Source of the DNA: Synchiropus splendidus | Taxonomy: Eukaryota; Chordata; Actinopteri; Syngnathiformes; Callionymidae | DNA: 64,000 nt | Reading direction: 5' to 3' | Assembly: GCF_027744825.2 (NCBI RefSeq) | Contig: NC_071348.1 | Span: forward strand, 21,733,563 to 21,797,562 | Shown: one piece after another, positions 1 through 11,248 of the stretch | How the letters are laid out: the number at the start of each line of letters is the position of its first letter | Numbering within the stretch: position 1 is the stretch's first letter | Notes under the pieces: model-generated | What the model saw: only the letters and a program-made list of their open reading frames with translations | Database searches by the model: none | Told to the model about the DNA's origin: nothing | Program-made: the position numbers and the translations under genes

Positions 1-3000
1 GCGTCACGCCAACAAATATTGTAAAGAGCAAAGTAGCCAGTGCGTCACTCAACCAAATATGGTAATGAACAACGTGTGCGGCACGTCACACGACCAAATT
101 TGGAAATGAACAACATGGGCGGCGAGTCACACAACCAAATATAGTAATGAACAAAGAGGGCAGCGCGTCACATGATCAAATATGGTGATGTACAAAGTGT
201 GTCGCGCGTCACGTGACCTAATATTGTAATGAGTAAAGTGGGCGGAGCGTCACACAACCAAATATGGTGTTGAACAACGTGGGCACCGCGTCACACGACC
301 AAATTTGGTAATGAACATGGGCGGCGCGTCACACAACCAAATATAGTTATGATCAAAGAGGGCGACGCGTCATGCGACCAAATATGGTAATGAACAAAGT
401 GGGTTGCGCGTCACGCGACCAAATATGGTAGTGAGAATAGATGGCGGCAAAGTGGGTGTCGCGTCACGCGACCAAATATGGTAATGGGCATAGTGGGCGG
501 CGCGTCACGCAACCAATTATTGTAATGAGCAAAGTAGGCGGACCGTCACACAACCAAATATGGTAATGGACAACGTGGACGGCGCGTCACACGACCAAAT
601 TTTGTAATGAATAACATGGGAGGCGCGTCACACAACCAAATATGGTATTGAACAAAGTGGGTGGCGCGTCACGCGACCCAATATGGTAATGAGCAAAGTG
701 GGCGGTGCGTCACACCAACAAATATGGTAATGAGCAAAGTTGGTGGCGCGTCACGCGACCAAATATTGTAATGAACAAAGTAGGCGGTGCGTCACACGAC
801 CAAATTTGGTAATGATCAACATGGGAGTCGCGTCACACAACCAAATAGGGTAATGAACAAAGTGGGCCGCGCGTCACGCCACCAAATATGGTAATGAGCA
901 AAGTGGGCGGAGCGTCACGCCACCAAATATGGTAATGAGAAAAGTGGGCGGTGCGTCACACAACCAAATATGGTAATGGACAACATGGGAGGCGCGTCAC
1001 ACAACCAAATATGGTATTGAACAAAGTGGGTGGCGCGTCACGCGACCCAATATGGTAATGAGTAAAGTGGGCGGCGCGTCACACCAACAAATATGGTAAT
1101 GAGCAAAGTTGGTGGCGCGTCACGCCACCAAATATTGTAATGAACAAAGTAGGCGGTGCGTCACTCGACCAAATTTGGTAATGATCAACATGGGCGGCGC
1201 GTCACACAACCAAATAGGGTAATGAACAAAGTGGGCCGCGCGTCACGCCACCAAATATGGTAATGAGCAAAGTGGGCGGAGCGTCACGCCACCAAATATG
1301 GTAATGAGAAAAGTGGGCGGTGCGTCACGCGACCAAATATTGTAATGAGCAAATTAGGCAGAGCGTTACACAACCAAATATGGTAATGAACAAAGTGGAC
1401 GCCGCGTCACGCGACCAAATATGGTAATGAACAAAGTCGGAGTCGCCTCACGCAACCAGATATGGTTATGAGCAAAGTGAACGGTGCGTTGAACGACCAA
1501 TTAAGGTTATTCGCAAAGTGGGCGGCGCGTCACGCCACCAAATATGATAAAGAACAAAGTGGGCGGTGCGTCACACACCCAAATATAGTAATGAACAAAG
1601 AGGGCGGCGCGTCACGTGACCAAATATGGTGATGTACAAAGTGGGCGGCGCGTCACACGACCAAATTTGGTAATGAATAACATGGGTGGCGCGTCACACA
1701 ACCAAATATGATATTGAACAAAGTGGGTGGCGCGTCACGCGACCAAATATTGTAATGAGCAAAGTGGGCGGCGCGTCACACCAACAAATATGGTAATGAG
1801 CAAAGTTGGTAGCGCGTCACGCGACCAAATATTGTAATGAACAAAGTAGGCGGTGCGTCACACAACCAAATATGGTAATGAACAACGTGGGTGGTGCGTC
1901 ACACGACCAAATTTGGTAATGATCAACATGGCCGGCGCGTCACACAACCAAATAGGGTAATCAACAAAGTGGTCCGCGCGTCACGCCACCAAATATGGTA
2001 ATGAGCAAAGTGGGCGGAGCGTCACGCCACCAAATATGGTAATGAGAAAAGTGGGCGGTGCGTCACACAACCAAATATGGTAATGGCCAACGTGGACGGC
2101 GCGTCACACCACCGAATTTGGTAATAAATAACATGGGAGACGCGTCACACAACCAAATAAGGTAATGAGCAAAGTGGGCGGCGCGTCACGCCAACAAATA
2201 TGGTTATGAGCAAAGTGGGCGGCGCGTCACGCGACCAAATGTTGTAATGAGCAAAGTAGGCGGTGCGTCACACAACCAAATATGATAATGAACAAAGTGG
2301 GCCGCGCGTCACACCAACAAATATGGTAATGAGCAAAGTTGGTAGCGCGTCACGCGACCAAATATTGTAATGAACAAAGTAGGCGGTGCGTCACACAACC
2401 AAATATGGTAATGAACAACATGGGTGGTGCGTCACACGACCAAATTTGGTAATGATGAACATGGCCGGCGCGTCACACAACCAAATAGGGTAATGAACAA
2501 AGTGGGCCGCGCGTCACGCCACCAAATATGGTAATGAGCAAAGTGGGCGGAGCGTCACGCCACCAAATATGGTAATGAGAAAAGTGGGCGGTGCATCACA
2601 CAACCAAATATGGGAATGGACAATGTGGACGGCGCGTCACACCACCGAATTTGGTAATAAATAACATGGGAGACGCGTCACACAACCAAATAAGGTAATG
2701 AGCAAAGTGGGCGGCGCGTCACGCCAACAAATATGGTTATGAGCAAAGTGGGCGGCGCGTCACGCGACCAAATGTTGTAATGAGCAAAGTAGGCGGTGCG
2801 TCACACAACCAAATATGATAATGAACAAAGTGGGCCGCGCGTCACACCAACAGATATGGTAATGAGCAAAGTTGGTAGCGCGTCACGCGACCAAATATTG
2901 TAATGAACAAAGTAGGCGGTGCGTCACACAACCAAATATGGTAATGAACAACGTGGGTGGTGCGTCACACGACCAAATTTGGTAATGATGAACATGGCCG

Positions 3001-4470
3001 GCGCGTCACACAACCAAATAGGGTAATGAACAAAGTGGGCCGCGCGTCACGCCACCAAATATGGTAATGAGCAAAGTGGGCGGAGCGTCACGCCACCAAA
3101 TATGGTAATGAGAAAAGTGGGCGGTGCGTCACACAACCAAATATGGGAATGGACAACGTGGACGGCGCGTCACACCACCGAATTTGGTAATAAATAACAT
3201 GGGAGGCGCGTCACACAACCAAATAAGGTAATGAGCAAAGTGGGCGGCGCGTCACGCCAACAAATATGGTTATGAGCAAAGTGGGCGGCGCGTCACGCGA
3301 CCAAATGTTGTAATGAGCAAAGTAGGCGGTGCGTCACACAACCAAATATGATAATGAACAAAGTGGGCCGCGCGTCACGCCACCAAATATGGTAATGAGC
3401 AAAGTGGGCGGAGCGTCACGCCACCAAATATGGTAATGAGAAAAGTGGGCGGTGCGTCACGCGACCAAATATTGTAATGAGCAAATTAGGCAGAGCGTCA
3501 CACAACCAAATATGGTAATGAACAAAGCGGACGCCGCGTCACGCGACCAAATATGTTAATGAACAAAGTGGGAGGCCTGTCACGTGACCAAATATGATGA
3601 AGAACAAAGTCGGCGGCGCGTCACATGATCAACTATGGTAATGAACAAAGTGGGAGTCGCCTCACGCAACCAGATATGGTTATGAGCAAAGTGAACGGTG
3701 CGTTGAACGACCAAATAAGGTTATTCGCAAAGTGGGCGGCGCGTCACGCCACCAAATATGGTAAAGAACAAAGTGGGAGGCGCGTCACACACCCAAATAT
3801 AGTAATGAACAAAGAGGGCGGCGCGTCATGCGACCAAATATGGTAATGAACAAAGTGGGTCACGCGTCACGCCACCAAATATGGTAATTAGCTAAGTGCG
3901 CAGTGCGTCATTGGACCAAATATTGTAATGATCAAAGTGGGCTGCGCGTTGCGCGACCAAAAATGGTAATGCCCAAAGTGAGGGCCGCATCACGTGACCA
4001 AATAAAGTAATAAGCAAAGTGGGTGTCCCGTCACGCAACCAGATATGGTTATAAGCAATGTGTGCGGCGCGTTACACGACCAAATATGGTAATGCGCATA
4101 GTAAGTGCCGCATCACGTGACCAAATATTTTAATAAGCAAAGTGGGCGTCGCTTGACGCAACCAGATATGGTCATGAGCAAAGTGAGCGTCAAAGTGGCC
4201 GGCAAAGTGGGCGGCGTGTCACGCGACCATATATGTTACTGAACAAAGATGGCGGGGCGTTACACGACTAAATATGGTAATGAGCAAAGATGGCGGGGCG
4301 TCATGCGACCAAATATGGTAATGAACTAAGTGGGCGGCGTGTCACGCGACCAAATATGGTGTTGAGCAAAGTTGGTTGCCAAGTAGGCGTCAAAGTGGGC
4401 GCAGCATCACATGACAAATATGGTAATGAGCAAAGTGGGCTGGCACATCACGTGACCTAATATGGTAATG
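1..4470. repeat. 41-bp minisatellite array, about 109 copies
   Basis: The whole stretch is tandem copies of a 41-bp unit of the form GCGTCAC-rCraCCAAATATGG-TAATGAaCAAAGTGGGCGG. I checked the period directly: two consecutive units start at 1861 and 1902. Copies differ by a few substitutions and are more degenerate towards the right edge, where the array fades out near 4470. The unit carries a CGTCA (CRE half-site) followed by a CArG-like CCAAATATGG. Reading frames that stay open across it are by-products of the repeat and do not look like genes. The array enters from the left edge of the window, so its true length is unknown. Confidence 0.97.
1770..3372. repeat. 533-bp higher-order repeat (13 x 41 bp), three copies
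   Basis: Inside the minisatellite a specific succession of variant units recurs. The same landmark (AGCGCGTCACGCGACC after GTTGGT) occurs at 1811, 2344 and 2877, exactly 533 bp apart, which is 13 units. The third copy departs from the pattern near 3372. This shows recent amplification of a 13-unit block by unequal exchange or replication slippage, younger than the surrounding array. Confidence 0.9.
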
Positions 4471-5618
4471 ATGCAATTCTCACTACAAACACCACACCTT
4501 GCTTACTTTTGCAGAACCCATTGTATAATTTGGTGAAGCAAGACGAAACATTTATGATATGTTTTTTGAATGATAATGCTGTTCATGAATGTGCCTTGAT
4601 GTTTTGTAAAACATTTAAATGCACACTTTTTGCTCTTTCAGAATACAGTCAGATGGTTGGACAAGGTGGTTATCAGCCAGTCACAACAGTTAATACCAAG
4701 AGTCCAAGGGTCCTGTTTTGTCATTACGTCATGTGGATATTTAATGCAAATATACACCTTCACTGTGGATGTGTTTAGTCGATTTTATCATATTGCAATT
4801 GGGAAAGCAACAATGCGTAACATTTAGACATAAATACATTATTTTCATGTTTTCTGAGAAGACAGGTTTCAGTATGAACGGTCACAAATCCCGGAGTCAG
4901 ACTCTCCAACTCTCTGTTAAACAATCCCTACGACTGTGTAAATTCTCTGGGCGAGCCGCCCAGATGCGTATTCTGAGAGTGGTGTCACTGCCCCAACTCC
5001 AACCCGACCGCTACACTTTAAGGCAGAAGGGTAGAGCAACCTCGAAAGCGAACTGTCATTCATTGTCTGCTAGTCAGAATATTGCAGACGGCAAAATCTC
5101 TCCACTTTTAACACTCTGATCAAGTGCCTTCTCCTCAGAATAATAGGTATGTATGTATGCTCCTTATTGAAACACGCTGAGTCATGATGTAATAAAGCTA
5201 GACAGGAAAAAAGCTTGGTTCTTATTCATTCTCCGGTTTTTGTTCCCCTGTGCTCTCTGTTATGTTTCCCGACAAATTCACAGAGAAAAACCAGCGCAGA
5301 ATCATAATATGGAAATGCATTTTTTTGGTTTAAATTAGTCTGAATCAGTTTAGTGAATGTGCCACATTTTCGTGGAATTAAATGAAACATATTCACCGTG
5401 CATGCATGCGGGCGCACGAACGTACGGTCAACAAATTTTTAAACAGGCATTGTCATCCGCTACTATGCTGTCTATTAGACTGTCACTGCCTGATGCGGTC
5501 AGCTGGAAATTCTGGGACTGGAACCGGAAATTGCGCATGTTTTACCAACTGACGTTTACTGGTAAGCGCATCCATCCATGGTTATATCACGTACAGGTGA
5601 TGAAAGTTTCTTTTTTAA
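4471..5618. other. Unassigned, no gene recognised
   Basis: AT-rich sequence with only short, mutually overlapping reading frames. None resembles a known domain, and I see no tandem structure or terminal repeats. Confidence 0.5.
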
Positions 5619-6531
5619 CTACTTAAAATTTTTACTTCTACAGTCTAGATTAAGGGTTCTGGTTAGGTTTAGGTCTGTGCAGTCCGACGCCCTCAAAGAG
5701 AACCAGAGGGGACATTTTGCATTCGCTTTTGTAGCGAACAGATCAGTAATCCGAACCGGCTCCAAACAGATGTTATAATTCGAGGCGACAGCTCCCACTC
5801 CTGCATCAGGGCACCCCCTCGGGACATACCGTCTGCTCCCACATTGAGCAACACCGGGACGTGACGTGCTCTCAGTGACAGCAGATGACTGTCCGCCTAT
5901 TCTAAGATGGATGCTGCCACCTTGTGGAGAGCGGGTGACCTGACACCCCCTTGTCTGTTCAGGTACGCTACAGCAGTCGAGTTGTCCGACCTGATCATGA
6001 CATGGTGCCTTTCCACGCGAGGAGCAAAGTGGCGAAGAACTAGGTCCACCGCCATCAACTCTAAAACATTTATGTGGCGGACCTGACCAGACTCCACCCA
6101 CGCTGTCTCCGTCCAGCGCCCTGCCCCAGCCCGACAGGGACGCGTCTGTGAACATGTGAAGATATCGAGGGACACAACTGATCGGCATGCCCCTTAGCAG
6201 ACGTGCGCGAGAGTCCCAGAACATCAGATCCCGACGTGCCTGTCCGGACAGCACCAGACAGCGATTCTTGTCCTTCACTGGGTCCAGCTTCAAGCGGCTG
6301 AACTGGGTGCGCTGCAGACATGAGCCGCGACATGACATTGCAGGCTCTCACATGGGCGTTGTCTCTGGCTGTCGCTACCTCATCATCAAAAAAACCCATC
6401 TCCGTGTCTTCCTGATCCACTCTCGCCCCTTTTTTTTTAATAAAGACGAGACTTCCTGGTCGAGACATTCTCTCTCCTGCACTGTGCAGGGTGGAGAGAC
6501 AAAATGCCCGAACCTCCCGCGTGAGCCACAC
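5619..6531 (-). pseudogene. DIRS RT/RNase H fragment
   Basis: The segment carries the DIRS-type RNase H signature spread over two frames: a TDASLSGWG strand with the first acidic residue, then HINVLELMAV, then HHVMIRSDNSTAVAYLNRQGG with the conserved SDN/TA pair. In the intact order this domain follows the RT and removes the RNA strand of the RNA:DNA hybrid. Here the RT palm with its YxDD motif is absent. The frame carrying the first RNase H strand (to 5619) and the one carrying the later motifs (6175-5897) are offset by one base, so no functional protein can be made. The 3' end stops within the linker before the recombinase. The same protein is represented at 31.0-31.9 kb. Confidence 0.8.
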
Positions 6532-6836
6532 TCGTCCGCTAGGGGTCGCACAAAATGGTCGGTCGTCATCTTCCCCACATCAGAACCGGTGGTCCGTGAA
6601 GATGGTGACGTCCTAACTCCTACTCGGAAAACGCGTCGACAAGCAGGAACCGTTGTATTAGGCCACAGGGGTCAAGCCAGGACTGCAGAACCACGTGCAA
6701 GTACATGAATTACCAGGCAGAGAATACTTTTGGGATTTTTCATTGAATCTGAAGTCAGATGAAGGAGTCTTTCGTCTCCTCCCTCCACAGAGCACCGCTG
6801 CTGGAAGGGCCTGGTCTCGGCTAGCTCACCTCCTGT

Positions 6837-7169
6837 TCATGGGATCCGTGATGGTTGCCGCCTCCGGTCCTCACTGCTCTCCTCCTGGCGTGGACCCCTT
6901 CGGTCCTCCCTGCAATCGGACTGGGAACTAGGCCGCTTGCACGGGGGAGGCGCCTCCCTCTTCTCCGTGCCCACTTTCAGCATGCCAGAAAGCGGGGCCG
7001 CCGTCTTCCGTGAGCTCTCCAGCTTCTCCAAATGTTCGGTGATCCCCTCACCTTGTAGGAAGGCCGCCATCGTTACCTGGGCCTCCTGTAGCTCCTCCCT
7101 AGTCAGGTCCTCTTTGCTGTACAGCATCCTGTCCATCGAGCAGGCCAAGAGCGACATGTTGATGGCCAT
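6837..7169 (-). pseudogene. DIRS gag fragment
   Basis: A 110-codon minus-strand frame carries a helical segment ending in SMDRMLYSKEDL-type sequence. It corresponds to the SMDRLLFEKESI segment in the gag of the DIRS element at 32.7-33.6 kb, followed by a charged, low-complexity tail rich in Arg, Glu and Ser. The gag of DIRS elements packages the RNA. Only the middle part is present: the N-terminal Cys-rich segment seen at 33.9 kb is missing. Assignment rests on similarity to the other copy in this window. Confidence 0.65.
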
Positions 7170-7183
7170 GCCGTGAAAACCCT

Positions 7184-7620
7184 CTATACTACTATTTCAT
7201 CAAGACCCACAAAAGAGTCTGGGTCGAAACAGAAAAATCTAAGCATCATATACATTAACCGATCAGGTAACACAAAGGCAAAGAATATAGCATGATGTGA
7301 TCAAAACATAACAAAAGCTTTTCATTATTTTTAAATCTTGCAATGTACTGTGGAATAACAGGTAACATGTGCAAACGTCATAATACTATTTCAATGACAC
7401 CCACAAAAGAATTTGGGCCAAAACAAAAAAAAAAAAAAAAAAAAGAAACAAGTGTCATATACATAAACCGAGTGGGTAGTATGACAATAAAGAATAAATT
7501 GTCCCTAGAAATGCGAGCAAAACTCTACAGACACTTTTATTATTATAAAAATAGCAATTTACATAAGAATTGCACGCGAGATGAGCAAACGTCACAATAC
7601 AAGTAGTTCATCGAGACCCA
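7184..7620. repeat. Tandem repeat, about 200-bp unit, two and a bit copies
   Basis: The phrase ACTATTTCATCAAGACCCACA recurs in diverged form at about 7184, 7383 and 7591, each time followed by similar CATATACATAAACCGA text. The spacing is about 200 bp. An A-homopolymer lies at 7424-7444. It directly abuts the gag end of DIRS copy A. Confidence 0.7.
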
Positions 7621-8054
7621 CACTAAAAAAATAAAATGAAAAATAGAACGGATGTTCGCCATATTTTGTGTTCAGACAGCGGAGAAACCTGAAAGCTATT
7701 GAGAAGTAAAATATACCAAGGTGACGTTTTTTGAAACATTTCTGTCAAATGGATTGACAAACTTCATTATTGCATGTTTTTCAGTGAGACTGGGTTGTCA
7801 GAGGCGTGACCTTCCCAACCCGACCCTTTGAGGACCAGTTTTCCCACCACAGGGTTAATGCCTTTGGTTCAAGAACAACGATCAGTTTGGGATGTGATTT
7901 GAAACTTTGAGTTATCACAGTTCATCTCAACAATGCTCACTACTACCTGTCATGTTCCGTTCATCAGTGCGTTCATTAAAAAATACTTGAACTGTTCATG
8001 GCACTCGATGGTTCGGTGTCTTTCATGCCATCATTTGAAAAAAAGGCTTGTCAT
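7621..8054. other. Unassigned, no gene recognised
   Basis: No domain-bearing frame, tandem repeat or terminal repeat seen. Confidence 0.4.
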
Positions 8055-8265
8055 GTATCTGCAGTGTGGTGGTTAACACATCTGCCCAACGTGTGGAAGG
8101 TCCTCGGCTTGAAACCAAGCACAAACCACTTTGGCTTCTTACAGAGGGGAACCCTGACAACTTGCCTGTGATTTCCACCGTATTATCCACCCCTCTGGAA
8201 CTCGGATTGAAACCTCTGATAAAAAGTGCCGAACAAACGAAAAAGTCTCACAAACCCTTGATGAC
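8055..8265 (+). mobile_element. tRNA-derived SINE (degenerate)
   Basis: The start reads like a pol III promoter: an A-box-like GTGGTTAACACATCTGCC, then a B-box-like GGCTTGAAACC some 40 bp downstream, the layout of a tRNA-related SINE head. A non-tRNA body follows to about 8265. No clear poly-A or target duplication is seen, so the ends are approximate. Confidence 0.6.
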
Positions 8266-9265
8266 AATGTCTTGAGTTGATGTGTGGTTCAAAATCTGAA
8301 TCAAATCAGTTTTTAATTGAGTTATGGTGGTCCTACACTCTCTGCAACAGCAGAAGTGAAGTTCTGCCAAGGCTTCATGAAATACTGCCATTATTTTCAC
8401 AGCTCAGTAGGTGGCACTCTAAAAATTGACATGAGGCTTCACTGACATGTTTGTTCAAATCAGAAGAAGTGTGCCATCTGAAAATTAAGGCTGGTATGTT
8501 GAGCTGGTTCTCTTCTTTGAGATGATATATCCAGTTGCTGAGAACAGGCGTTCATTTGCCTTCCACCAAGAAAGGAGACTCTCAGTCTTCAGAAGAGGCT
8601 GCCCTACAAAGTATATCGGCACCTGTAACGGTATAACAAATGAAAACAAATATTTTGACAACATTGGGATAACAAATGTTAAAAAAAAACACTTATTCAT
8701 ATAAATACAACTTCCCTCATTTGCCATTGCATGATTTTGAGCATCCAGTGAGTGATAGAGTGAATAATGGCAGACATGAGATACAGTACGACTGTGCTTT
8801 CCTGTTGTCCATATATATGTGAAAGGATATAACTTAATGGCGACGAGGCATGGCTTCACGTTGTGCTTAACCGGTGTAGAGTTGGCGTTAGGGTTAGCCT
8901 AACCTAACCCTCATCACTAGCAAGGCGTGTTAAGGCAAGAACGCGAAGCACACTGGTAAGCTGATTGTTGTGACATGAATAAAGACACTGGCATCACGCA
9001 AGCCTGCAATCTACATATACCCATCCCGCCTTTTCACAACAAAAAAAAGTGTGTGTATTTGTGCAGTTACGGTAGCGACACCGAAAGCTCCAGTGAAGTG
9101 TTGAATGTGTCGAAATGTTTGTTGTGTTTTCTGAGATGACCGATAACAATGTGCTGTGTACTGAAATAAATAGACTTTATGTATTGTTAGAATATGGCTT
9201 CAACGTCTTTTACAAATAAATACACACATTGTCATATAATAACATGCATATTATAAAAAATATAT
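8266..9265. other. Unassigned, no gene recognised
   Basis: AT-rich, only short frames without recognisable domains. Confidence 0.4.
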
Positions 9266-9289
9266 AAAAAGTACCATAAGGGGTTAGTG
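9266..9289. repeat. Left arm of a 24-bp inverted repeat
   Basis: AAAAGTACCATAAGGGGTTAGTG here is matched in reverse complement, with two or three mismatches, at 10798-10821. The pair brackets about 1.5 kb that contains short DNA element A. Confidence 0.6.
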
Positions 9290-9709
9290 GAATCTTTCAT
9301 TGGATTCACATTCAGGATGCCTGGCTAATATACATGTTTTTTTGTTTTGTTTTTTTAATAGAATTCTGAAGTAAAGTGGTGGGATTCGATTAAAAAAATT
9401 GAGTTAATGACAGAATTTGTGATGAATTAATCTCAATTAATCACTGTTTAATGGTATAAGAATATTTGCCACAAGAAGCCACATTTTTCAATTTGGATGA
9501 ATTTGGTATATTACTGAAACGAATGATGGAGCCATACATACATTTAAACAACAAAATATTGTTTATTTTCAGTTTGACAATAGCACAATAAATCATGATG
9601 GTGTCAATAAGTTTTTATATCACCTTTTTGAAAAAAAAGCTCTTTTAATGTCTTGAAAATATTTGTAGTGTAGTAGTGGAAACCCTGGCCATTGTGTAGT
9701 GAAAAACCT

Positions 9710-9755
9710 CCCTGAACAAAAGCAAACACGTGCTTTTGTTTGCTTTTGTTCAGGG
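9710..9755. repeat. Perfect 17-bp stem, 12-nt loop
   Basis: CCCTGAACAAAAGCAAA at 9710-9726 pairs perfectly with 9739-9755. It sits inside element A. In copy B (about 12870-12910) the corresponding stretch keeps the AAAGCAAACAAAAGC motif, but I saw no equally long stem there. Confidence 0.85.
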
Positions 9756-9768
9756 ATTCCTCCATGTT

Positions 9769-9796
9769 TGTTGTTGTTGTTGTTGTTGTTGTTATC
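9769..9796. repeat. (GTT)n microsatellite
   Basis: About nine GTT triplets in a row within element A. Confidence 0.9.
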
Positions 9797-9984
9797 ATCC
9801 TAGCTGCCACGTGTCTTGTGCATCAATGTGATCAGTGGACCAGGAACTCCTGCACTTACAAAGGTTCCCTGTTGTCTGGAGAGCAAACTGTTAAATTAAA
9901 AAAAATAAAAAAATAAATAAAGTTGTAATTAATTGTAATGATGTTGTAATTAATTAATCGTAATTGATTCGTCAAAGTCCCACC

Positions 9985-9987
<3 letters not shown>

Positions 9988-10026
<39 letters not shown>
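9988..10026. repeat. (TA)n microsatellite
   Basis: Uninterrupted TA dinucleotides immediately outside element A. Confidence 0.95.
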
Positions 10027-10029
<3 letters not shown>

Positions 10030-10797
10030 CTTCGCCATGGAGGAGCCTGAATGTCTAGCCTTAATGGTAAAAGTATTTCTAGATTTGTTTATTATCTAGA
10101 TTTTATGTTTATGTAGATGTATGTTTCCCCAAATTCATATGGCATTGGTGGAAATTAAATTATTCATAATTATATTTATAGGGTAATGACATGGAACCTC
10201 TGACCACATCATCAGATCCCAGTGATAAAGAACCATATTTCATATGTCAAATGCCACGTCTGCCCCGTTTTTTTGTTTTTTTTTTGTCAACAAAAAGGAA
10301 TGGCTTGACTTAAGGAAAACTCAAAAAGGACGAGGCTTTACTGGGCTGCAATGGACTGATGTCGTTTCGAAAGGAATTATAACAGTCCATCCACACTGCA
10401 GCTTTACATTTAAACAGCACTCATCAAAAACATTACATTCCCCTAAAACCAGTTCACTTTTTAAATGCTTTGGTTATTGCCGATTTGAGGATTTCCGAGG
10501 ATTGCCCTGTCACCTTCACCATCGACATAAAAGATGAGCACACCCTGAAAGCTGATGTGGTGAGGTGTGCCATATTTCCTGCAGGCATTCCAAACAGTTT
10601 TCCTAAGGCTGTATGTAACTCAAGCAGTGAGGAGGCCTGTCATGTTCATTTGTGATGGCTCTCTTGTTTCACTGTATTCCATCTCATTCATCTCCTGTGG
10701 GATGGCATTACAAGAACTTTTACAAAAGTACTATGAAGTGGACGCTGGCCAATTCCAAAGTGAAAACTCACTAGCATAATAATCAAGAGCATCCTTT
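9989..10797. other. Unassigned, no gene recognised
   Basis: After the TA run there are a few frames of 60-100 codons in overlapping registers with no recognisable domain. The segment ends at the right arm of the 24-bp inverted repeat. Confidence 0.4.
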
Positions 10798-10815
10798 CAC
10801 TAACCCCTTGTGGTA

Positions 10816-10821
<6 letters not shown>
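10798..10821. repeat. Right arm of the 24-bp inverted repeat
   Basis: CACTAACCCCTTGTGGTATTTTT is the inverted partner of 9266-9289. It is followed by a TA run (10820-10846). Confidence 0.6.
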
Positions 10822-10845
<24 letters not shown>

Positions 10846-10846
<1 letters not shown>

Positions 10847-11110
10847 ATCATTTCCAAGCCTTGTCTCCTTCCATTCTAATTCAAATGAATTTCAAGGTAT
10901 AATTTAATTGAGAAAATTTAAAAACATTGGAAAAATGATGTCATTGTATACAGTAGTTCACCAAATCAGTGTCAATTCAGTCTGTCAGGTAGGTGGCTGC
11001 AGGGATTTTTTTTATGTCCAGCAGATGTTGGCATTCAGTGACAGTATCAACACAGTGTGTCATTGTGTGGAAACGCTTGATGCGTTTCCACACAATGATC
11101 ACTACACCTT
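10846..11110 (+). repeat. Dispersed repeat family X, copy 1
   Basis: This stretch and the reverse complement of 29085-29375 share several blocks in the same order: TTCCATTCTAATTCAAAT, AAGGTAT-ATTTAATT, AATTTAAAAAC-TTGGA, CAAATCAGTGT, GCAGGGATT...ATGTCCAGCAGATGT and CAGTGACA...TATCAACACAGT. Both copies end at a hairpin. It is non-coding and probably a non-autonomous DNA transposon. Confidence 0.75.
11061..11097. repeat. Perfect 16-bp stem, 5-nt loop hairpin
   Basis: CATTGTGTGGAAACGC at 11061-11076 and its exact reverse complement at 11082-11097 flank TTGAT. It lies at the end of repeat X copy 1. Copy 2 ends in a related but different inverted repeat (29090-29132). Confidence 0.95.
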
Positions 11111-11248
11111 GTGTGTTTGTTCGCTGGTGAGTGTACCTAAAATTCTGTGCTTAGAGTAAAGTTACATATCGGTTATAGCTGTACAATTAGTCATTTGTGA
11201 TTTCCTAAACGTATTTAGAGTGAGCTAAAGGTGCAATGGCAGTGCGAG

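Larger units (their letters stand above)
5619..7176 (-). mobile_element. DIRS-like retrotransposon remnant (copy A)
   Basis: On the minus strand a gag segment (7169-6837), an RT N-terminal lead-in (about 6578-6440) and an RNase H segment (about 6338-5619) appear in the order found in the fuller DIRS element at 29.6-34.2 kb. The catalytic core of the reverse transcriptase between the lead-in and RNase H is missing. Frames shift repeatedly. No tyrosine recombinase and no inverted terminal repeats are present, so both ends are truncated. Confidence 0.85.
9377..9985 (+). mobile_element. Short non-autonomous DNA element, copy A
   Basis: The element begins TGGTGGGATTCGATT and ends AAAGTCCCACCA, so the outer 8 bp are inverted. 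The same interior, including GAATATTTGCCACAAGAAGCCACAT and the CCAGGGTTTCCACTACT region, occurs in the opposite orientation at 12742-13264. It codes for nothing. The AATTAATTA-rich subterminal parts suggest a hAT-type MITE, but I see no matching 8-bp target duplication. Confidence 0.7.

Noticed and set aside
3625..3846. Open frame of 73 codons in the minisatellite
   Set aside because: It is an accident of the 41-bp repeat; the peptide merely repeats the unit and has no start context or neighbours.
1..4470. CRISPR array
   Set aside because: Units are continuous with no unique spacers, and the sequence is eukaryotic.
8885..8920. Head-to-head telomere-like motif (TTAGGGTTAG next to CCTAACCTAACCCT)
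   Set aside because: Only about two repeats on each side; too short to call an interstitial telomere or fusion point.
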